Source: Brachypterus glaber (taxonomy: Eukaryota > Arthropoda > Insecta > Coleoptera > Kateretidae). From it: a stretch of DNA of 64,000 nucleotides. The translations under genes and the position numbers were made by a program. This document shows positions 1 through 12,404 of this stretch, in pieces. The stretch spans positions 52,063,365 through 52,127,364 of the forward strand of contig OY294047.1 in the NCBI GenBank assembly GCA_958510825.1. The letters are read 5' to 3'. Under the pieces are notes generated by a model. It was not told where the DNA came from. It saw only the letters and a program-made list of their open reading frames with translations, and ran no database searches. Every line of letters starts with the position of its first letter. The stretch's first letter is position 1.

Positions 1-590
1 TTTAAAGTTGAATTTTCTACAAAATTTTGTGTTTAGGTTATTTTTACCATGTTAAAATTGTGGCTTGGTTAATTGCAGTAAAAAAGAGAAGATATGACTA
101 TAAAATATATCAAAATATCATTTGTTCTTAGAATTTTAAACATGGTGCAAACTGTAATGCCAATTCAAAACAAAAATCCCTAAATCAGTCATCAATTTAA
201 AAAGTTTTTTTAAATTTTAGAGCAAAATAGAAAAAAATGTATAAAGCACTCGTTTCATAACACGTTATGAAACTAGTACTTTAATATACTATTTTAGCGC
301 ACAAGTACAAGTTTAGAAAACAAGCCGCTTGCGAAAAGTATACTATTTTTTTCTATTTTGCTCTAAAGTTAAAAAAAAACTTACATTTCAATTAATGACC
401 GATTTAGGGATTTTTGTTTTGGGTTGGCATTACAATTTTCGCTATTTTTGAAATTTATAGACCAAACGATATTTTAATATCTTTTATAGTAAGCTCTTCT
501 CTTTTTCACTGCAAGTAACCAAGTCACAATTTTAACACTGTAAAAATTAACTTAAAGCACAATTTCGTAGAAAACTAAACTTAAAATCGG
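1..590. repeat. 590-bp foldback element (long inverted repeat)
   Basis: The left part (about 1-240) and right part (about 350-590) are imperfect reverse complements. AAGAGAAGATATGAC near 84 and the tract with CTTCTCTTTTTCACTGCAAG near 493 mark matching positions. The centre holds CATAACACGTTATG and a segment with AGCGCACAAGTACAAGTTTA that recurs in the foldback at 27087-27312, so the two share a core. No coding potential is seen. It is probably a non-autonomous TIR element; its left end may lie outside the window. Confidence 0.7.
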
Positions 591-1840
591 TATTGACATT
601 TTCACGGAAAATGCCAAGCGATATTCTTTTGTCCTGTCTTGCCAACCCAAAAGAAAAAAAATTACTAACCTCTTATAGGCCTATAAGAACACGCAAAATG
701 CGTGTGATTATGAGCTTATGAGTCGCAAAATAGAACAATTGAGTTAAGTTCAGCTCTTATACCCACAGTATTTGCATTTTCAAAGAAATTTGACAAAAAT
801 GAGCCAGCGATGTTCATTCTAATTAAACTTTTTTTTTAGTTAAATAATTTTAATTGCACTTTTTAAAACTAAGAACTCAGTACTCAAAAGTAGCGTAAAT
901 TCTAAATTGATTTAATATGACATATAGAAATAACTATTTTTTAATAATTTATAATATTAAATTAATTATTTATTAAATTAAAATGTTTTTTATATAATCT
1001 AGCGCTGCATCTGGTCAGCAATGCTAGCCTAGCTTTAGTTTATTTCTAAGAGAGCGTAAAAAAATATTATTAAAAAAAAATTCTACGAATAAATATTGTT
1101 TAGTTGGTGTAGAAAATGGGGTTATTCACCTCAAAAATCGCTAGTGCGATGACACACTTAGTTGTTGTGCAAGACGCCCCGGAAACAATACTATTTTAAA
1201 GTAAAAAGTTTAACTTAGTTTTCACGAAAACAAGGTAAAAACTATTTCCGGAAAAATACCGGAAAGTTTGGCGACAAGCTTTGTTCTGATAAAAAGGAGC
1301 AGAAATATAATAAGAAATTTTACAAAAGACCAAAAAAAAGTAGTGTGAATGAACACTTTTCGAAATTTATGTTGAAAACTTCCAAACCTATAGCCTGTTT
1401 TACATTTTTGTCTTTTTCCTTGATAAAGCTTCGTTATATACGCCTCGCGGTTTGTGGAATTCAGTCACACTTTTTTTATTTCAAATGTTTATTTGTTTCA
1501 AACAACAATATGAAAATTTATCTATAAATCATTGTTTTCATAAACGGCTGTCGATTGTTTTCTTTAACACGTGCCGTCTATCATAGCACACGTGTCCCAT
1601 TCATTCTAATAAATGGTCATTATTGTAATAAACCACCAAACATGTCACGTTTAAAAGAAAATATTTTTATTTATTTATTTAATTCCAAAGATGTATGTCC
1701 CTGAATAAATGTACTGTTCTTGGACAATATTTAATTAAGAAAAAATGGTAGTTGGATATAGAAAATCGAGTGGCGTTTAGACCCTAATTATCTGAAAACA
1801 AAACCAATGCATTTTTGTAACGCAGAATAGTCTAGTTATT
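591..1840. other. AT-rich non-coding stretch
   Basis: There is no recognisable exon here. The only open frame (1345-1527) has no family resemblance and no splice context. It could be intergenic, or intronic to a longer neuralized transcript. Confidence 0.4.
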
Positions 1841-1993
1841 TTATTATTCCATCAATCTATTTTCTAATCATCGTACAGAGTGATATTGGTAGACTGACAG
1901 TTTCGGGTACTGAAGAGGGCCAGCAGCCCGAAACTGTCAGTCTACCAATATCACTCTGTACGATGATTAGAAAGTAGATTGATGGAATAATAA
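1841..1993. repeat. Near-perfect palindrome (67-bp arms, 19-nt loop) with hammerhead-like core
   Basis: Arms 1841-1907 and 1927-1993 are almost perfect reverse complements around a 19-nt loop. The loop plus arm bases read CTGAAGA, then a 4-bp stem (GGGC/GCCC) closed by CAGCA, then GAAAC: the two conserved strands of a hammerhead ribozyme core. The long arms would be stem III in register, since A-C-U-G-U-C after GAAA pairs with G-A-C-A-G-U on the 5' side. Stem I is only about one base pair, so activity is uncertain. Confidence 0.75.
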
Positions 1994-2290
1994 ATTAATA
2001 TTTTTATAATTTTGTTTAAAATTAAAAGTTTCTGTCCTTACTAGTCTAGTTATTGTTTTTTAAACGATTTTATGTTCTATTGATGAAATTCGTTTTTCCT
2101 TTTTGGACGCCAAAACAGGGCTTGGGCGGCATAGTGGGGCGTATCTTATTCTACGTCCATTAAAAAAATCCACTCTAGAAATTAATTTCTTGAAACACCG
2201 TGTAAAAATAATATTCAACCGAATATAATTATATATAATTCAATCAAAAATCAAAACGAAATCAAGTTTGGTAATAAATTGTTCACGTAA

Positions 2291-3018
2291 TTAAGGGGTC
2301 TACCCTCTTTAGACGGGCAAAGATAAGGCTATTTTCACGAATTTTTTTGACCGGTATACGTCATAAATATGGACATAAAAAGTGTTAGGCCTAAAAAATA
2401 CACTATTTGATTACACAAGAAAATTTTTTTTATATTTATTTTAATCAGTTTTTATACATAAAAATGAGGGAGAAGACTGGTCCAAAAAAAAAGATGAGTG
2501 TGCGCTGTTGATGAAATATCTGGAATGGATGATCTGAAAAAAAAAAAAAAATAGTTTTAGATTCAGTAAGTAAATGGCTATAGCGCATATCATACGATTT
2601 TTGAAATTTTGAGTTTAACTATTTATTTTTGGCAAAGAACGACGGAAAAAACGTGATTTTTCGTACTTTTTCGAAAAATGGCTGCCATTTTGTCATTTTT
2701 GAAAAAAAAAAAATCGTATGATATGCGCTATAGCCATTTACTTACTGAATCTAAAACTATTTTTTTTTTTTTCAGATCATCCATTCCAGATATTTCATCA
2801 ACAGCGCACACTCATCTTTTTTTTTGGACCAGTCTTCTCCCTCATTTTTATGTATAAAAACTGATTAAAATAAATATAAAAAAATTTTTCTTGTGTAATC
2901 AAATAGTGTATTTTTTAGGCCTAACACTTTTTATGTCCATATTTATGACGTATACCGGTCAAAAAAATTCGTGAAAATAGCCTTATCTTTGCCCGTCTAA
3001 AGAGGGTAGACCCCTTAA
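2291..3018. mobile_element. 728-bp TTAA-flanked foldback transposon, non-autonomous
   Basis: Arms of about 310 bp (2291-2602 and 2709-3018) are nearly perfect inverted repeats around a roughly 100-bp spacer. The ends read TTAA-GGGGTCTACCC and GGGTAGACCCC-TTAA, which fits insertion at TTAA as in piggyBac-like elements. There is no transposase ORF. The high arm identity suggests recent activity or homogenised arms. Confidence 0.8.
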
Positions 3019-3516
3019 ATAATTATATTAAACGGCGTGTTTTCGAAGGAGATTTCGAAGATGCTCACCTCTCATGTACCATTAATAAGAAGAAAGAGAG
3101 AAGTCAAGTTCCCACGACTTCGGGTATTCACTATTTCTTTCGTTTAATCCATTGCTTACACGATGCTACCTTGTAGAGGTGCGTGCAGTTAATCGTATTT
3201 TATAGCTACGATTTCACCATCCAGAATCATTTTTAGCACATTTATGAATTATTAATCAACAATAATTGTACCAAAGGTTATTAATTATTATTTTCCGTTT
3301 TAAAACAACATTTACAACGTTTTAAAATATCGCTCTACTATTCCATTTGTGGTTTCATGATCTCTGTATCAAAGTCAATCTTCGGATAACGTCATTTTCT
3401 TCTAGAAACCATCTTAATCTGTAAGAAGTAAATTTTGTTTCACTATCTGATACAAACACTGTAGGCAAACCAAAAGTAGAAAAAATATTTCTGCGTTTTC
3501 AAAAGCTAGCTAGTAA

Positions 3517-3609
3517 GTGTCACAAAATTATATTGGAAAAACAAGAAGAATTTTGAAAGAGAGATTTAAGGATCATCTAAATCAGACATTGTTTATTATT
3601 ACGGATTAA
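3517..3609 (+). pseudogene. GIY-YIG endonuclease fragment, Penelope-like fossil
   Basis: In the frame beginning at 3517, a short open stretch reads NYIGKTRRILKERFKDHLNQ before a stop at 3607-3609. This matches the GIY-YIG signature, with YIG, then K/Q-T-x-R, then an R about seven residues on followed by x-x-D/E-H. In animals such fragments are typical of Penelope-like retroelements. A stop lies just upstream (TAA 3514-3516) and no reverse transcriptase is seen nearby, so it is a fossil. Confidence 0.5.
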
Positions 3610-5260
3610 AAATATATATAATTCAGTACCAGTCATTATTATTATTGTTAAAAACATACAATGTGTAAATTCGCTCCCATCTTTATTACAAGGTACTGTA
3701 AATCGTAGCCGTGAGAAAACCCATAGTAGTTAAGTTTTATCTACGGTTTACTATGGGCCATGTGTTTCCTAGACTTATACTCTCCAAGATATGCATAGTA
3801 TATGTATATGTATGTATATACACAAATAAGGAACGGAAACGGTTTATATGGAAATGATTTTTTTGCTTGCCCTTAACAGAAATAACTAATAAGCTTGAAT
3901 TATTATTTTAAAAATACTCGATCATGAGTAAAATTCGGTATTTTAGAACTGAACTCTCTAGTTTTTTTAATCTTAGCACCAACCAAACTTTTTGTTTTTT
4001 TAATTTAAATCATTTGATATCCAAGTTGTTTTACGAGTCTCTTTTTCTATGTCCTATTCCTTATATATTATTATTTAATTCTATTCTAATATACTATACT
4101 ATTCTTCAAAGATAGTACATACATGTATTATCTTTATTGTCCGAAACCCTCTGTTTCCGCTTCAAACTGAAAACAACAATGTGTTCGTATCAAATGCACC
4201 AAGACGGTTTTGTTCTGTTTTTTCCAACTTGTACTCGCTTGAGCACGTGAGCTTCCGCTCGTAGACCGGATATAAGATTCAGAGATCCGTATTAAACAAT
4301 TCTACTCTAATTGAGACAGATTATTTTTAATGTATGCCAGTTTATTCAACAAAAGAAGCCACCAGAAAGTGTTTATTAAGAAGAAGTGCCGCAAGGATCG
4401 TTAACAGGGCCGATTTAAATAGACAATATAATAAACGATTTTTACTAATAAGAGTTAAAGGAACTACAAGTTAAACCGCAAAAATTAAAATAAATCTTTA
4501 TAAAAATTCTTGGGTTTGTAGTCGTCTCGTTTTAATTAATAAAGGCAGACATTTCGATACAATAAACGGTCTGTTTTTGTTTCGGGGTTGATTGTATTTG
4601 TGACCATGAGACCGAAAACACTTGACTGAAACCGAATTATTACTCATTCCTTTTAATTCCTGGACATGGCGACATGTGTACAATATTACACACCCTCGCG
4701 TTTGTAAAACCCTTCTGAAATTAACTCGTATGTGCCTCGGGGAATTTTGTTTGATTGAGTTGTTAAAAGCTTTGAAATTAAATCGGTATTATGTTTCTGT
4801 TTCATTTGAATTTCAAAATTTTGCTGCTAAATTAAATCAATAGTTTTCCTTTTCAATCAGCTTAGGTTTTAGATTAATTTGATACCTTTAAATTGATAAT
4901 TAGAATTTTTTATTCAGGAGATTAAATTAGCTCGTGCTGATTTTTTTAGAGTAAATATTGAGTTTGAATTTGAGTTATATTTTGATTCTTTTTTTTTTAA
5001 TCTAGCTTTGTATTTTATAACTTTAAATATGATCAATATAAATGATCCATACATGATAAACTTTATTTCATCATTGCTCTCACCGTTTTTAAAAGAAAAT
5101 TTTTACCTGCTCTTGTTGCACCCCATAAGACAGATGTGGAAGTCTTCCCCTACGGACATATTGCAACTAAACCACCACATCCTACCCACCTGGTGCTCTA
5201 TTACTTGTATACTGCCTTTCTAAATGAAAAAGCAGTATCTGCATGTGCTCTTTAATTGTA
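3610..5260. other. Non-coding AT-rich stretch
   Basis: No gene is recognised. A small imperfect palindrome around CCATAGTAG and CTATGGG lies at about 3718-3757. The open frames at 3924-4115, 4498-4843 and 5008-5223 have no family resemblance. Confidence 0.4.
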
Positions 5261-5510
5261 AAATTAACAATGAAAGTCTATGCAACCGTATATTAACAAA
5301 ATAGTATTCCAATTTTTTTTTTTTTAATATTACATTGTTATGCTAGAACATTTGCAAATCGATGTTACCCCAGGGTAAATTAAAATTAACATTGAAAGTC
5401 TGTACAACCGTATATTAACAAAATAGTATTACAAATGTTTTTTTTTTTTAATATTACATTGTTATGCTAGAACATTTGCAAATCGATGTTACCCCGGGGT
5501 AAATTAAAAA
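5261..5510. repeat. Two-copy tandem duplication, unit about 122 bp
   Basis: Copies 5261-5382 and 5383-5510 share CAACCGTATATTAACAAAAT and a segment with ATTACATTGTTATGCTAGAA in the same order. They differ by scattered substitutions and poly-T length. It lies upstream of the first visible neuralized exon. Confidence 0.85.
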
Positions 5511-5886
5511 TATTGTGAAATAAATCAAAAATTAAAAAAAAATACTTTCTTATGCTCCATAACTGGTAATGTAGAGAGTAAATGACTTAAAACTTTTGCA
5601 TATACCACCTTTTTATTTGGAACAGCATTATACCATCTTTGATTTTCCCTGGGAGTATAACGATTTGCAGATGTCGTTAAATTTAGGATAACAATTTAAG
5701 ATTTTCAAAAACACTTTTTGCCACAAATAAGACATCTGTTAAGGGTGGATCAAATAAAATTCACATACTTTTTTTTGTACCTACCGTATAATTTATAAGC
5801 GGCTGTTTTGCCAAAATGGAAAGAGTTTTTATTAAAAAAAAAACTACCAAATTATCATTTATTTAACAATTTTTTTTTTGTTACAG

Positions 5887-8095
5887 CATCCAGATCCTCT
5901 TCCAACGGCGGCGGTACAAATAATTTACCACCATTATTATTCCACAATAGCCATGGGGAAAATGTCAGAATTTCCAGGGACGGAACCGTCGCGAAACGCG
6001 TGGAAAGTTTTTGCAAGGGAATCGCGTTCAGCAGTCGACCCGTTAAAGTTAACGAAAAAGTAAGTACAGACAAAGACATTTTTAAGCATTTACCATGAAA
6101 AATGTTTCTTTTCTCAATATTCATTAGCGTTTAATTTCATTTAATTAACGTTTCTTTTTCTATCTTTCCAGGTTTGCATTAAATTCCTTGAAATCTCAAA
6201 CAACTGGAGCGGAGTCTTGCGTTTCGGTTTCACCTACAACGATCCAACCAGTCTACGTTACGGGCTCCCGAAATACGCTTGCCCAGACCTAACCAACAAG
6301 CCCGGGTACTGGGCAAAAGCCTTACCCGAGCGCTTTTGCAGCCAAGGTACCGTTTTATTTTACTACGTGACCTCCGCGGGAGACGTTCACTTCGGTATCA
6401 ACGGCGAAGAAAAGGGCATCTTCTTCAGCAATGTAGAAACCCGCGGACCTTTGTGGGCATTAATTGACATTTACGGCAACTCCACAGCGGTGGAGTTCGT
6501 AGACGTTCGCCACCAGATGAACAACTCTAACAACTCTAGGTGCAACATCGCGCAAGCCCAATGCGAAAATCCTGTAGACAGAATTACCTATTCCATGCAA
6601 CAGATGGCTGTTCAGCCTGTAGTAGTACCAACTGCACAACACCAAAGAGACTCGGAGGATTTATCACTTCCGTTACTTCGTTACCAGCCAACGGCTTTCA
6701 ACTACAATCCGATGAATCTGCACAGAACTAGAGGCAGGAACGTTAGGTTTTTGAACGCTTCCAGAAGCCTGGCTTTAAGAACGGACACTGAGTTTTGCCA
6801 GGGTTACGTTTTCACCGGAAGGCCTTTACAGTTGGGAGAAAGAGTAGTGGTGCAAATTCTTGCTACCGAGCCCATGTTCCAAGGATGTCTGGGATTGGGA
6901 TTGACGTCCTGCGATCCGGCAACATTGCAGACTTCGGACTTACCTGACGATTCCAATTTTTTGCTGGATAGACCCGAGTACTGGGTAATCAGCAGGGATT
7001 TCGCGAGAAACTTGAACAAAGGAGACGAGATTTCTTTCTGTATATCGCACAGCGGAGAAGTACAAATTAGCAGAAACGGTGGATCACCGCTCGTGGTGAT
7101 TCACGTCGACCAATCTTTGAGGTTGTGGGCGTTTTTCGACATCTACGGTTCTACTCAAAGGATCCGGGTGTTGAGTTGTCCTAGCCCTATGAGTCCGGTC
7201 AGACAGACGGAACGAAGGATAATCTCACCCTCTGCGACCGAAAGCATGAACAGTCTGAACTCGCAATCAGAAATGAGAAGAAACTCGATGATGCAGCCGC
7301 AGAATAACTCTAGAATGTTTAGCGTAGCTCCGGCTGACATTCAAGTACAATCTAGCGCCAACGGCGGCACCGTTCTGTCGGTGATTCTTCCTCCGACCCA
7401 CGCTAACTTGATAAACCAACAGAATCACGTTAGTTCTCATCACACGGGGCAAAATGCCGTGAATTCTCATCATACGGGGCAAAACGCCGTGAACTCTCAT
7501 CATCCTAGTCAAAGCAATCCGATAGCTTATCCTGGGCATTCGAATCACGTAACAACGCCTATTTCGCCAGTACCCGTTGCTCCTGTACCGACGGCTTTGG
7601 CTAGCGGTACCATGATGTCCACGTGTAGCAGCAATTACGTAGAGGTAAGCATTAAAATCGTAAAAAATTCGATCTGCAGTCACTTTGAAAAATTTGCAGT
7701 CACTTTTAAACATTCTGCAGTCACTTTAAAAATCTGCAGTCACTTTCAAACAAATATGCAGTCACTTTCAAACAAATTTGCAGTTACTTTTAAAAAAAAT
7801 GCAATCACTTATAATGCACCAAAATGCTAATTTTTGTTTTTCTTTTCAGCCAATCTCCGATTCAAGTTCCTATTCCACACCGCTGAGCTGGGCTGAGCAA
7901 AACGGTCAAACCCTAGGAGTCGGTGCAGAATGCACCATCTGCTACGAGAATTCGATCGATGCCGTTTTGTACATGTGCGGACACATGTGTATGTGCTACG
8001 AATGTGCTCTACAACAGTGGCGTGGAAAAGGGGGCGGCCATTGTCCCCTATGCAGAGCCGTGATCAGAGACGTAATTCGCACCTACAAGTCCTAA
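5887..8095 (+). CDS. neur: Neuralized E3 ubiquitin ligase (5' end missing)
   Basis: This is the homologue of Drosophila Neuralized, a membrane-associated RING E3 ligase that ubiquitinates Delta/Serrate to promote Notch-ligand endocytosis. Exons are 5887-6059, 6172-7644 and 7850-8095 (stop TAA 8093-8095), with acceptors TTACAG, TTCCAG and TTTCAG and donors GTAAGT and GTAAGC; phases agree. About 630 residues are visible. NHR1 runs from [20 protein letters not shown] to the FVD region, NHR2 from GRNVRF to the IRVL region (roughly 6735-7175). The C-terminal C3HC4 RING ([20 protein letters not shown]) is nearly the fly sequence. Between NHR2 and the RING lie three [14 protein letters not shown] 10-residue repeats (7431-7510). 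The fly protein has about 100 residues before NHR1, so at least one 5' coding exon lies upstream, probably outside the window. A possible AATAAA is at 8215-8220. Confidence 0.93.
7672..7815. repeat. Short tandem repeats in last neuralized intron
   Basis: Intron 7645-7849 contains about six diverged units of TGCAGTCACTTTNAAA, spaced about 20-27 bp apart. The reading frame of the upstream exon stays open through the intron to 7830. Confidence 0.8.
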
Positions 8096-8236
8096 GTTTT
8101 TAGATAGACGTGTTTAACTAGATAGTTCTAAAAGACTTAAGTCCTAAATTAGGAGAGTAAACTTCACAGGACTTTGACATAACGATTTCCAAAGTCTTAA
8201 ATTAAGAGTTGGGGAATAAAGACTGTTCTAAAGGTA

Positions 8237-8402
8237 TAGACACATACTCTTCCATACGCGATGCTGATTTGACCTTGGTATGTTGTCTTGTTGATAGTTT
8301 TATTCACAAAAGCACATGTTGCAACATCGATTGCGTCTTGTCCCTTTGTATGGACATTGTTTGACTCTTCTAGTGTCGCGTATGGGCTTGTGTGTAGTAT
8401 AA
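8237..8402. repeat. Short TIR-like element in neuralized 3' flank
   Basis: GACACATACTCTTCCATACG near 8239 is mirrored by CGCGTATGGGCTTGTGTGT near 8376. The pattern suggests a short MITE or a large hairpin in the 3'UTR. Confidence 0.45.
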
Positions 8403-10418
8403 GACGAAGTTGTTTACTTATAAGACTAGTGATGAGCTCAATATTTTATTTATTTTAAAAACAGAGTAGGTTTTATTATCAAAACAAAAGATATTAATGG
8501 AGTGCTTCCAGATGAGTTAAATTGTATATTGTAATATATTATTGCCTATATGTGAAAAGTGTGTAAATGAGTATTTAAAGACTGAAAAAATATCGTTGAA
8601 TTGAAAAAAAAATCCTTTTTTTCTTTGTCCAATTGTTAGTGTTAAAAAATATTATAATAATTTTAGTTATTTTAAAACATATAGTAAGGTGTATATTATT
8701 AAATTAAAAACATGAGAAATATAAACCAAAGATGTTTATGCAACAGGGAAGTTAGTCAGTCCCAGTTGACACAACGTTGCCGGATTGTAAAAACAAGCGG
8801 CAACGCCGAAACTCGAGTCAGCTGCTATAAGAAGCAGTTTAAACTTATTTATTATCTTTTATTTGTAGTTTGTTCTCTTTTTGCTATTTGATAAAACAAA
8901 TGTTATGTATTAAATAGCATTTGGTTTTTAAGTCATTCTAATTTTATACAGTGTTGCCTGTCTACCCATGTTATTTGCAACAATGTATAAAATTTGAAAT
9001 GTATTTCGGTCTAAAATTTTTTAAAGGTTCGCAAAAATTATAGTTATTTCAGTTTTCAAAAATTTAGTCATTTAAATTTTTCGAAAGCCTCTTTTCTTAA
9101 CTTGTTCTAAATTGTTATATTACTTGCTTGTTTTGTTATAATAATTTTGGGGCAATATTTTTTTCTGTAATATTTTTGCGATTACTACATTCCTCTTGTC
9201 AACAGTGCTAAGTTTCTTTTACTAATTTTTGCAATGTTGTCATTTTATTCCAAATCTGACAACAATGCGCTTGTAAAAGGCAACGTAGCTAATATAACTA
9301 TGGCCAGTTCTTATTTCCAGTATATGTGTCCATTCTAAAAAAAAAACAAAATTTAAAATGTATATTCTAACTCTAAAAATTTTCAGTACAATTTTAGTCA
9401 ATAATTACGTCATTTTTTTATTTTTTTTTAAATACATATGTTACATTTTTAATTAATTTTTATTAGGTTTTTTAATTTAAAGCTCTCTGTATAATAAAAA
9501 CTATTTTAATAATAATTTATTAAAGTTACAATAAATATAAGAAAAAAATTGTGCTGAATTTTCGTTTTAATGTAAGTTTTAAATTTTGTAATTTTTTAAA
9601 AAACTTTTGTAACATAGATTTTCTAGTCATAAGAATGTACTGACTTAGTTCAATATGTTAGCACACAATTATGTGATGTTAGTTCAATTTATTATATTCT
9701 TAAATAAAATGTTATCTATTACAAATAAAAAACGTTTTTTAATTGCCCTTTTTCAAAAAATAAATTATAAAATAATACCTATTACATAATTTAGTAAAAA
9801 TAAATTATATAGTAGCTACTGTTAAAAATTTTCTAACAACTGGTGCCCGGGGAATGAGGCTATAGGAAGTTTTTATTCGAAAGATTGTACAGTATAGGCG
9901 ACCTTGCATTCCTCGCATTCTTTCAAGGTGACAAATGGCAAAAAATCACACAGTATAGCTTATTTCTAGCTATAATGACTATAGTGAGAATTTTTAGCAC
10001 GATAACAACTCTGAGCGCGCTAAATATTCACAATTTCTTGAAAAACTTCCCTCTCGAGTTATTTACAATATTTTCCTGCGAAAATAAAATGTACAATTAC
10101 GAAATAAAGTGCATAGGAAATTAGTATACAGTGGCATTTTAAAACGAGTGTGATAATTGCGGTCGAAAGTAAAAAAAAATAAAATAGAAAAAAAAATCGG
10201 GAACCCCCAAATGTTACTTTTGATGTTGGAATTAATCATAATAAATTAAAAAAAAAAGTTTTTAAGAGTATTTGCATTGAAGAAAAAACATATTTTTTTA
10301 AGAAAATTTCAAACTGTAAAATAAAGTCTGCCACACGAATCTGAAACAATGAAATAAATTCTACAAAAATTATCGGAAATAACGTAGAATATATTTAAAA
10401 TAAATAATGTTATAATAT
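8403..10418. other. AT-rich 3' flank and intergenic region
   Basis: No gene is recognised. The sequence contains long A/T runs and several AATAAA hexamers. The neuralized 3'UTR may extend some way into it. Confidence 0.4.
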
Positions 10419-11153
10419 ACAGGGTGATCCATAACTGGCATGCCAAAATTTAAGAGGTGATTCTAGATCCAAAAATATAAAAAAAGTTCCTATAAAGGTT
10501 GGTCCGGAAATGAGCCCTAAGAGATCTAGGGCCCTTTAAAATTGTAATAAAAATAAGGTTTTTAATTAATAACTCGGGTACCGTTTAAGCTAGAGCGGCG
10601 AGCTTTTGCATGTATACTAGTATTAATAAGGGCAATAAGTTTATGTTAATTTATTTTTTTAATTTATCCAGAGGCATGCCCAGACGGACAAAATATATGA
10701 GGCTTAAAACATTTTTGCCCCAAACTTTTCTATGTGTATGTTTTTTGGATTTGTTGTAAAAAATATAGATTTCTAGAGTAAAAATACATATAAAATATCA
10801 TATAGTGTAACACTGTAGGAGCAACCGTTATCAAAAAAAATTGCAATTAAGAGGAAGTAACATTTTGTGCCACCAAAAACGTTACTTTTTAAAAGGCTAT
10901 TACTCCTTTAATATTAAATTTAGGTGTTTTGGTGTATAATACTTTTTTGCTCAGTTTTAAATGAAGAATCACCCTGCAGCATTAAAATTTTATTGGTGCT
11001 TTTTTTTGTTCCCCATTCAATACGTCATCTTCGAAGCGCCGTAGCTCCCTTAGGGCTCATTTCCGGACCAACCTTTATAGAAACTTTTTTTCATATTTTT
11101 GGATGTAGAATCACCTCTTAAATTTCGGTACGCGAGTTCTGGAACACCCTGTA
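10419..11153. mobile_element. 735-bp TA-flanked TIR element (CAGGGTG termini)
   Basis: The ends read TA-CAGGGTGATCC and GGAACACCCTG-TA, with further inverted matches over about 110 bp: AAATTTAAGAGGTGATTCTA with the complementary AGAATCACCTCTTAAATTT, and TATAAAGGTTGGTCCGGAAA with TTTCCGGACCAACCTTTATA. No transposase ORF is present. A one-ended copy lies at 31823-31975. TA target and TIR style suggest a Tc1/mariner-type MITE (inference). Confidence 0.8.
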
Positions 11154-11751
11154 TGTAGGCACCACATTTTAATATTAAAAAAAAAAACAGAAAAACGGGT
11201 ACCTTTTCTAGACGGGTGGAAAAATGAGGAAGTTCGTAAAATATCAAATAGACTTCACTTTTCCCGTATTTTTGGACCATGTCTTTTTGTTTTTTCTTTG
11301 TAACTTTATAAAAAGAAAAAAATATTGTAATTAATTTTACCTATGTTTGAAATTTTACTAGTGTCAAAATTTGACATCTAATTAAAAATGTAAAAGTATA
11401 TCAAAATTTATTAAAATGCCTATATCTCGGAAACTAATAGTCCTTCGATAAAAATGACCACATATGTTTTTGGAGGGAATTAAACATTATTTTCATTTAT
11501 GCAAAAAAATTGTCCTACTATAAAATAATAAGTGATATATGGCTAAAAATTATATATTTTTTCGATTTTGCCCCCCTTACCCTAGGCTAATGTTAACCAT
11601 ATTTGATGTGACGCAAACAGAAAAGGTCCTGAATCGTTTGGTGAAAGAATTTTTCAAATCGGACATTCCGTTCAGACAGAGAGATATTTTTTGAACACCC
11701 ACTTTTTTTACATTTTCTAGACGTTTCATAACATTCTCAAACCGAAAATGC
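11154..11751. other. Non-coding stretch
   Basis: AT-rich sequence with no recognised gene or clear repeat boundary. Confidence 0.35.
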
Positions 11752-12404
11752 ATTTTTCTACGACTGCTTAAAAATGTAAGTAAATACACACACTTTTCAA
11801 ACACAGAATGAATTCATTCTAGCTCTAGATACGGTATGAATATTCCGTATCAAGTGTTAGAATGAGCACATGTAGTGCCATCTCTTGTTTATTAAAGGTA
11901 AGAAAACTGTAGCAAAATTAGCAAAAATATATAAATTTTACCATGACATATTGAATAATTTAATGCAATTTAAAGTTTTGAGTTAAAATTACATAAAGTT
12001 TATTAGCTTTTCTTAATATTTGACCAGTTTTTTATCAATTTAGTTCAAAAAATTAAAACTGCTCCATCTATTGTTAAATATTTAAACCTGATATCTGTCA
12101 CAACAATCGGACATAACCTTCAATTTTTGCATTATAATTTGTAAATATGTGCTAAAATTAAATATAAATACTGATAAAAAGTACTGATTTGATAAAATTA
12201 TTAAATAACATTAATTGCTTTATTTAAAAATATGTGTTTTGTTGCATTTACAATGTTGAGTCACAAAAAACATTGTTTTCAACCTTGTCCGCAGTTTAAA
12301 TTTAAACTGCTTAAACCATACAGTGTTTCATATTGGCAGTCGAAGAAAAAGTATAGTCTACAACACGTATGGAATAGTCATTCCGCGCTCGCGGGACCGT
12401 CATA
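11752..12404 (+). mobile_element. Dispersed repeat W, copy 1, left part
   Basis: It matches 19205-19890 in reverse orientation, from TTTCTACGACTGC to GGGACCGTCATA. The copy is interrupted after 12404 by a 4.1-kb composite insertion and resumes at 16520. No coding frame is seen. Confidence 0.8.

Noticed and set aside
9660..9700. Single TGTGAT K-box-like hexamer downstream of neuralized
   Set aside because: One hexamer is expected by chance, and it may lie beyond the 3'UTR.
9838..9860. TGGTGCCCGGGGAATGAGG as an LTR primer-binding site
   Set aside because: No flanking LTR or retroelement sequence is nearby.
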